From UBA12014 sp029248335 (GTDB lineage Bacteria; Planctomycetota; Phycisphaerae; Phycisphaerales; SM1A02), in contig JAQWJM010000127.1 of the NCBI GenBank assembly GCA_029248335.1, forward strand, positions 1 to 64,000: DNA of 64,000 nucleotides, written 5' to 3'. Positions 59,901-64,000 of this stretch are shown in pieces (position 1 is the first letter of the stretch; each line of letters opens with the position of its first letter). The notes under the pieces were generated by a model. That model saw only the letters and a program-made list of their open reading frames with translations. It ran no database searches and was not told the DNA's origin. A program made the translations under genes and the position numbers.

Positions 59901-60490
59901 CGCCGGATCGCCAGGGCGTCCGCGACGTTTCCAACCTCGTCGAACGCGACCGCGAGCGCTCTCAAGGCGGTGTCGCCGCCGCCGTCTCGAACGGCCGATT
60001 CGAGCGGTTGAATGGCTTCCTGGGGTCGGCCCGCCGAAAGCTGCATTCGCCCGCGGACGTACCCGCGGATCGCACGAACCGAAGCGGGCCTCGATACCGC
60101 CTCGGGCGGCTCGAGCCGAACGATCGCCGGATCGAGATGCGCCTCCGCGATCGACCGGACCGTTCTTCGGCCGGTGAATTCCGTCGTGTCTTCGGCCGCG
60201 AGCATCGGCGGCGGTGGCAGGACCCGAACGACCTCCGGGGTCGATTCAAGCTCCTGGATGGCGGCGGCACGAAGTCGCGCACGTCGGTCGACCTGCTCGA
60301 TCGCCGATGCCGTCCCGCTTCGCGAAGGCGGTTCACCCGTGGCGGCACATCCGGCCACCGTGACGAAGCACGCAAGTCCCAGCAGGAAGCCTCGCGAGGT
60401 AGCCCAGAACCGGTGGCTCCGGTGGACCCGCTTGACCCGGTGGACCCGCTGGATCCGGTGGCTCCGGTCGAGCCCCGCTGGCCCGAACAT
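56918..60490 (-). CDS. Giant TPR-repeat lipoprotein
   Basis: A 1190-residue protein. The N-terminus is unusual: about 28 residues with R/H/V-rich repeats (HRIQRVHRVKRVHRSHRF), encoded by the 9-bp DNA array at 60410-60474, precede the hydrophobic signal and lipobox VAGC near residue 49. Then come several tens of TPR-like helical pairs running to the C-terminus (ALAIRRRLAARG, EEALAVIAARYLREVDRRP, LDRAYEVDAGNPSVLDSLGWCRYLQGR). It may be a large scaffold at the outer face of the inner or the outer membrane. Its ATG shares a base with the upstream stop (TGATG), and GGAG stands six bases before it. Confidence 0.85.
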   Translation of the reverse strand: MFGPAGLDRSHRIQRVHRVKRVHRSHRFWATSRGFLLGLACFVTVAGCAATGEPPSRSGTASAIEQVDRRARLRAAAIQELESTPEVVRVLPPPPMLAAEDTTEFTGRRTVRSIAEAHLDPAIVRLEPPEAVSRPASVRAIRGYVRGRMQLSAGRPQEAIQPLESAVRDGGGDTALRALAVAFDEVGNVADALAIRRRLAARGSADDRDLRSLGRELARRRRSEEALAVIAARYLREVDRRPRLAADAVRDLMRAVEASEGASAASELRAAVLVEDEGRLLANLPAAVAAECLLLAGDDAAKRGRPIVADERWSAAALTGEIDSAVLRPRLVWSSASLGRDATVQEILLESSVVPTGVDREMFALLRDGGVELPELREALVERILATPDDLAASTLLVSLDPKRAAEIIGRLDAAQVPAELRVALVDAAIPGGPSAGVVVAAGVVDSTRLLDVAVDRLISAPWSDQSLLDALLDERVVEGSTDTSLIRAELLRRYERPGLAADALAATGFPAEDQVRRVVRIRIAGDVADPAGVLAVADEPFDASIEAARIEGLLVAGEPELALAGATDLVARTPSSAECWAAFGEAAGRFRGRELDAAAAYARAIRLGDRRWSTRIGLARTVRRLEGEVAADSEIGMVVAMVAEEPAFRPLVEADRAIASGDLATASRLLDGMLENPEAREEVLVRLLGVWQATGRIANGRRRLESLLDLHPADPVLQDAVFALRQSDANRARLLESLRLESAVALSGHPRRRLELLLADRPEDDAERDRLAGIRLGHRPNTASRNIDALDRAIRMEDAAAIDRLLSVVSGLDPSMLAPRQRRRLADVAAAVPDPRGGTIVDRVATWYRTTDTPVDVDVASAMVRTRGDEAARPVFEDLRPAAAATFLDRDWRAVGLSLFDLDPTASAELLRFGLRAPDAETESGGGLPRAAIAVAMAAGGSADLVVGMLEAGTEAGIDWAAIYEAGASRWEILAAVSGDASLLGRLGLANALLEIAVADPEVDAPTINNLGFALLDGDAAARERASTLLDRAYEVDAGNPSVLDSLGWCRYLQGRNDAADPGGALALIGRSLRARAAAGRPLSSEVLLHYGDASWRAGRETDAVAAWSRITEETLRNETLARRLAAFAGFQRDVWGRVLVDPRSMHDRIDGRWERAAEARLSAIAEDRAPAVTPIWAEVGEGAQAASE
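60410..60474. repeat. 9-bp tandem array inside the N-terminus of the TPR lipoprotein gene
   Basis: About seven copies of units like CCGGTGGAC / CCGCTGGAT / CCGGTGGCT in tandem, coding for V/R/H-rich triplets in the lipoprotein's frame. It stands 5' to the signal peptide, which suggests repeat expansion at the start of a gene. Confidence 0.8.
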
Positions 60491-61452
60491 CAACCGCTCC
60501 GCTTCCGGGTCGAAGCCTTCTTCGCGGGTGCCTTCTTCGCAGGTGCCTTCTTCGCGGGCGCCTTCTTCGCGGGTGCCTTCTTCGCAGGCGCCTTCTTCGC
60601 AGGCGTCTTCTTCGCAGGCGCCTTCTTCGCAGGAGCCTTCTTCGCAGGAGCCTTCTTCGCAGGAGCCTTCTTCGCAGGCGCCTTCTTCACGGGCGCCTTC
60701 TTCGCGACGGGCGTCTCGACGACTTCCGGTGCGACTGCGGCGGTGTCCTCGACGGGATCCTTCGCCGTTTCGCCGGTTGTTTCGGCGGGCTTGGGGGGAC
60801 GGCGGCGTCGCGAGAGCTTCGTCATCGTTCCGTCCGACCAGGCCGCGTCCACCGCGGCCTGCAACGCCTCGATGGCCGCCGGACCTTCATCGGCCTTGAT
60901 GGCGGATGCGAGCCAGGTCGCGAGCGTCTCGTGCTCCACCACCTCGTCGATGACCCCCAGTTCGTGGAAGAGAAGCGACAGCTGTTCGTCGGCCGGCATG
61001 GCATGCACGTCGAAGGAGAGCCGAAGCAGTCGGCCCGAGACGAAGGGGTTCATGCCGTCGAGCGACTCGATCTCGGCCTTCGCGTCCCGCTTGCCCTTCT
61101 CCCTGACGTAGTCGAGGGAGATCTCATGACGTCGAAGGTAGATGGCGTGCAGCGATCGCTTCAATCCGCCGAGACGTTCCTCGAGGCGGGGATATCGCTT
61201 GCCGATCGCCGGCGCGAGTTCGTGCGGAAGCGACACCCGGATCTCGTTGACGTCGACCCGCGCCTCCATGAGCTTGGTCATCGCAGTGGAGGCGTGCTCG
61301 GTGCTCGCCTCCCACAGCATCCACGAGTGGATCAGGACCGAGATCGGATCCTCGGGCGACACGGTCTCCGGCAACGCGGATTCCGTCGCGGTGGCCCGAT
61401 GCTTCTTCAGGAGTGCCGAGAGCTTGGTCGGCTTGGCCCATTTGGTCTTCAC
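60490..61452 (-). CDS. Endonuclease III-like (HhH) protein with a histone-H1-like KKAPA tail
   Basis: A 320-residue protein. Residues 32-205 resemble the EndoIII helix-hairpin-helix fold (VLIHSWMLWEASTEHASTAM; ESLDGMNPFVSGRLLRLSF; HAMPADEQLSLLF). The motif equivalent to LPGVGRKTA has lost the catalytic Lys, and the VDTH equivalent reads PADE. It therefore probably binds DNA without being a glycosylase. A linker leads to a C-terminal tail (about 250-320) of twelve tandem K-K-A/T-P-A/V units, like eukaryotic histone H1 and the planctomycete HU-type tails. The tail could condense DNA. The GTG start (MKTKWAKP) has GAGGTG upstream. It is coupled to the TPR lipoprotein gene and is downstream of rbfA. 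Confidence 0.75.
   Translation of the reverse strand: MKTKWAKPTKLSALLKKHRATATESALPETVSPEDPISVLIHSWMLWEASTEHASTAMTKLMEARVDVNEIRVSLPHELAPAIGKRYPRLEERLGGLKRSLHAIYLRRHEISLDYVREKGKRDAKAEIESLDGMNPFVSGRLLRLSFDVHAMPADEQLSLLFHELGVIDEVVEHETLATWLASAIKADEGPAAIEALQAAVDAAWSDGTMTKLSRRRRPPKPAETTGETAKDPVEDTAAVAPEVVETPVAKKAPVKKAPAKKAPAKKAPAKKAPAKKAPAKKTPAKKAPAKKAPAKKAPAKKAPAKKAPAKKASTRKRSG
60514..60708. repeat. 15-bp tandem repeats encoding the KKAPA tail
   Basis: Thirteen units close to GCCTTCTTCGCAGGC on the plus strand in tandem; third-position changes are few, so the array is young or kept homogeneous. It is protein-coding on the minus strand. Confidence 0.9.
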
Positions 61453-61467
61453 GAACGCACCTCGTGA

Positions 61468-61959
61468 TCAGTGGTCGGGCGAGGACTCGCCGTCCCGATC
61501 GGGGTTCGACGCATCGGCGTCGACGGGACCATCCCGTCGATCCGGATCCACGGGATCCGTCTCCTCCGCGTCATCTCGCTCGACGGGATTGATCCCGTCG
61601 CGAATCGCCGCGTCGAGCGCGGCCTCTTCCTTCATCGAAGTATCGAGCCTGAAGATGAGGCGTGGAACGCGGCGAAGCGACGTCTCATCACGAACGAGCT
61701 TGCGGAACAGACCGTCCGCGCTCCGAAGGCCCGAGAGCACCCGGGTCTCGTACTTGTCGGGAAGCACCGAGATCCCGATCCAGGCGGTCAGGAGATCGGC
61801 GGAGAGTTCGACCTTGGTCACCGAGACGAGTCCACGGATCCGAGGGTCCGCGAAGCCTCGGATGATCCGCTCCTGGATCACGCGAGACAGCACGGAGCTG
61901 ACCTGTTTCGGTCGGATCCGTTCCGTCTGCTGGGTCTCCTGAAATCGACGGCGCGCCAT
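61468..61959 (-). CDS. rbfA: Ribosome-binding factor A
   Basis: A 163-residue protein. Residues 1-115 are the KH-like RbfA domain (RIRPKQVSSVLSRVIQERI, DPRIRGLVSVTKVELSADL, YLRVRYVPRLIF-like RRVPRLIFRLDTSM), which matures the 16S rRNA 5' end on the small subunit. A 45-residue acidic tail rich in Asp is an extension. It follows infB by nine bases, the classical infB-rbfA order. Confidence 0.93.
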   Translation of the reverse strand: MARRRFQETQQTERIRPKQVSSVLSRVIQERIIRGFADPRIRGLVSVTKVELSADLLTAWIGISVLPDKYETRVLSGLRSADGLFRKLVRDETSLRRVPRLIFRLDTSMKEEAALDAAIRDGINPVERDDAEETDPVDPDRRDGPVDADASNPDRDGESSPDH

Positions 61960-61968
61960 GAGGTTCTC

Positions 61969-64000
61969 TCAAAGACTCCTGGCCACGGAGATCGTCTTGT
62001 AGCACTCGAGCACGTCGCCTTCCTTGATGTCGTCGTACCCGTCGATCTTCATGCCGCATTCCATGCCGCTCTTGACTTCCTTGGCGTCGTCCTTGAATCG
62101 CTTGAGCTGGTCGAGCCGGCGATCCTTCTCGACGACGATGCCGTCACGGGTGACACGAATCTGGGCGTTGCGTTCCACGACGCCGTCGGTGACGTAGCAA
62201 CCGGCGATCGCTCCGACCTTGGAGACTCTGAAGACCTCCTTGACCTCGGCGTGCCCGAGGACCTCGAGCTTGAGCTCGGGATCCAGCAGTCCGGAAGCGG
62301 CCTTCTCGACGTCGTCGGTGATGTCGTAGATGACGTCGTAGAGCCGGATGTCGACACCCCGGCTTTCGGCGAGCTGCCTCGCCTTCGCGGTGGTGGTGAC
62401 GTTGAAGCCGACCACGATGGATCCCGTCGCTTCCGCGAGGGTCACATCGCTTTCGTTGATGCCGCCCACCGCGGAATGCTTGACGGAGACCTTGACCTCG
62501 TCGGAGCCGATCTTGCCGAGCACGGCGCGAAGCGTCTCGACCGAGCCTTGCACATCGCCCTTGACCACGAGCGGGAGGTCCTTCTTCTTCCCCTCCTCGA
62601 GGTGGTCGAAGATGTTGTCGAGGGTGATCTTCGGTGCCGCGAGTTCCCGCTCGCGTTCGAGCCGACGACGCTCCTCGGCGGCGGCTTCCGCCTCCTTCAG
62701 CGAATCGACGACGAAGAACCGGTCGCCCGCGTCGGGGAGCTGGTCGATGCCGCTGATCGCCACCGGCGTCGAGGGACCCGCGGACGCGATGCGATCGCCG
62801 TGATCGTCGACGATGTCGCGAACCCGGCCGTAACCCCGACCGGTCACGATGAAGTCGCCCTTGTTGAGCTTGCCTTCCTGGACCAGCATCCGGGCCACCG
62901 GACCACGCCCCTCCTCGACCTGGGCTTCGAGCACGGTGCCTTCGGCGTTGCCGTCGAAGTCACCCTTGAGTTCGAGCAGGTCGGCCTGGTAGTCCAGGAT
63001 GTCGAGCAGATCCTGAACGCCGGTACCGTCGGTCGCGCTGGTGCGGATGACCTCGGTGCCCCCGCCCCACTCGGTCGGGTTCAGCTCGTGTTCCGCGAGC
63101 TGTCCGAGGATCCGCTGGATGTTCGCATCGGTGGCCTCGGCCTTGTCGATCTTGTTCAACGCCACGACCAGCGGCACGCCGGCCGCCTTCGAATGGCTGA
63201 TCGATTCCGCGGTCTGCGGCATGATGCCGTCGTCCGCGGCGACCACCAGCACCACCACGTCCGTGACCTTCGCACCACGGGCCCGCATCGCGGTGAACGC
63301 CTCGTGACCCGGGGTGTCGATGAAGGTGACGACCCGTTCCTTCTCGCCGGCCTTCACCGGCACCTGGAACGCGCTCGTCGCCTGCGTGATGCCGCCGGCC
63401 TCGCCGTCGGCCACGTTGGTCTGCCGGATCCGGTCCAGCAGCGACGTCTTGCCGTGGTCGACATGACCGAGGATCGTGACGATCGGGCTTCGCCCTCGTT
63501 CGTCGCCGCGCTCGCGGGCCATGAACCGCTCTTCGATCACCTCGGCCGCGGTCTTTGCTTCCACGACCTGCAGCTCGATCTCGTACTCCATCATGATCTC
63601 GGTGGCACGTTCGGTGTCGATCGCCGAGTTGATCGTCGCGGGAATGCCTTCGAGGAAGAGCTTCTTGACGATCTCGGCCCCCTTCACGCCGGTCGCGGCG
63701 GAAAGGTCCTTGATCGTGATCGGCTCCGAAATCTTGACGGGTCCGGTGGGCTTCACCGGCACCGAGGGTCCGCGGCGACCGCCGCCACGACCGCGCGAAC
63801 GATCCTGACGATGCTGTCGGAAGAAGCCCTGCGAGTGCTTCAACGCCTGATCACGCTCGGCGAGATCCTGGGCACGCCAGGGCTGGAACGCCTTGTTCTC
63901 GCCCATGCCACCGCCGGCTCGACCCGTTCGGCCGTCGCCACCCTGCCGTCGCGGACTTCGGCCCTTGCCGGCCGCACCGCCACCGCCTCGTCGTCCGTCT
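61969..64000 (-). CDS. infB: Translation initiation factor IF-2, C-terminal part (cut by window edge)
   Basis: The open frame from the window edge has no stop and carries the IF-2 GTPase core: GHVDHGKTSLLD (G1) , ATSAFQ switch region, DTPGHEAF (G3), NKIDKAE (G4) and SATDGTG (G5), then domain II, III and the fMet-tRNA-binding IV (AEVKEVFRVSKVGAIAGCYV). The region above the ATG at 63906 is Gly/Arg-rich (RRGGGG.., GGDGRTGRAGGG), which is the disordered linker of IF-2. The true start lies beyond 64000. It delivers initiator tRNA to the 30S subunit. Confidence 0.95.
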   Translation of the reverse strand, partial: DGRRGGGGAAGKGRSPRRQGGDGRTGRAGGGMGENKAFQPWRAQDLAERDQALKHSQGFFRQHRQDRSRGRGGGRRGPSVPVKPTGPVKISEPITIKDLSAATGVKGAEIVKKLFLEGIPATINSAIDTERATEIMMEYEIELQVVEAKTAAEVIEERFMARERGDERGRSPIVTILGHVDHGKTSLLDRIRQTNVADGEAGGITQATSAFQVPVKAGEKERVVTFIDTPGHEAFTAMRARGAKVTDVVVLVVAADDGIMPQTAESISHSKAAGVPLVVALNKIDKAEATDANIQRILGQLAEHELNPTEWGGGTEVIRTSATDGTGVQDLLDILDYQADLLELKGDFDGNAEGTVLEAQVEEGRGPVARMLVQEGKLNKGDFIVTGRGYGRVRDIVDDHGDRIASAGPSTPVAISGIDQLPDAGDRFFVVDSLKEAEAAAEERRRLERERELAAPKITLDNIFDHLEEGKKKDLPLVVKGDVQGSVETLRAVLGKIGSDEVKVSVKHSAVGGINESDVTLAEATGSIVVGFNVTTTAKARQLAESRGVDIRLYDVIYDITDDVEKAASGLLDPELKLEVLGHAEVKEVFRVSKVGAIAGCYVTDGVVERNAQIRVTRDGIVVEKDRRLDQLKRFKDDAKEVKSGMECGMKIDGYDDIKEGDVLECYKTISVARSL

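Noticed and set aside
60514..60708. CRISPR-like array
   Set aside because: The 15-bp units are contiguous with no spacers and encode the KKAPA tail.
1..64000. Prophage, integrated element or defence island
   Set aside because: No integrase, transposase, restriction, toxin-antitoxin or phage structural gene was found; the coding style is uniform apart from the AT-rich non-coding patches listed.

Overview
The window is about 64 kb of high-GC, densely coded chromosome. Its gene content points to a planctomycete, most likely of the class Phycisphaerae. Signs are the secreted proteins ending in EF-hand repeats with conserved Gly/Trp and Cys (GC-type dockerin), futalosine hydrolase, a zinc ribbon of the CPACGY...CPEC kind on a membrane protein, planctomycete-style kinase and ECF sigma genes, DUF1080, DUF1573 and large TPR lipoproteins. 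I see no phage, transposase, CRISPR array, tRNA or rRNA.

Layout. 1-2660: SAH/methionine recycling, with the start of ahcY behind a promoter overlapped by a 29-bp palindrome, a secreted triple CC-x-x-C protein, and an ArsR-methyltransferase fusion that may be the SAH sensor. 2675-4479: TPR lipoprotein, LigD-phosphoesterase-like protein, DUF456 membrane protein. 4499-9889: a type IV pilus / type II secretion operon (pilM, pilN, pilO, a bitopic protein, the GspE/PilB ATPase). 10082-19211: one long minus-strand run, transcribed as SDR, sugar ABC transporter (binding lipoprotein, double ATPase, permease), aldose epimerase, zinc-ribbon membrane protein, hisS, DUF1080 lipoprotein and mqnB. It is headed by six tandem 11-bp repeats.

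19333-32159: fatty-acid desaturase, glycine-rich RNA-binding protein, large subunit of a B12 acyl-CoA mutase, two secreted proteins (propeller with dockerin; a 1051-residue subtilase), 3-hydroxyacyl-CoA dehydrogenase, and methylcitrate-cycle genes prpC and prpB around a CpeT-like lipoprotein. 32264-35749: an apparent signalling operon of ECF sigma factor, a 52-residue membrane protein and a membrane Ser/Thr kinase whose N-terminus resembles that small protein. 36028-37634: a coiled-coil protein, then a gene-free stretch with a promoter, about 310 nt of predicted structured RNA and a strong terminator. This is the best candidate here for something undescribed.

37635-46304: SpoIID-like protein, a TPR protein with two RNA-polymerase-alpha-CTD-like domains, MATE exporter, YifB/ComM, 3D-domain protein, TauE and a DUF1573 lipoprotein. 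46305-54396: a second small-RNA candidate, two paralogous FG-GAP/dockerin secreted proteins, and a second receptor-like kinase. 54369-64000: VTT membrane protein, lipoprotein, acylphosphatase, YebC, a 1190-residue TPR lipoprotein coupled to an EndoIII-like protein with a histone-H1-like tail, rbfA and infB (cut by the window edge).

All calls come from reading the sequence and from family knowledge. No search, folding or alignment program was run.
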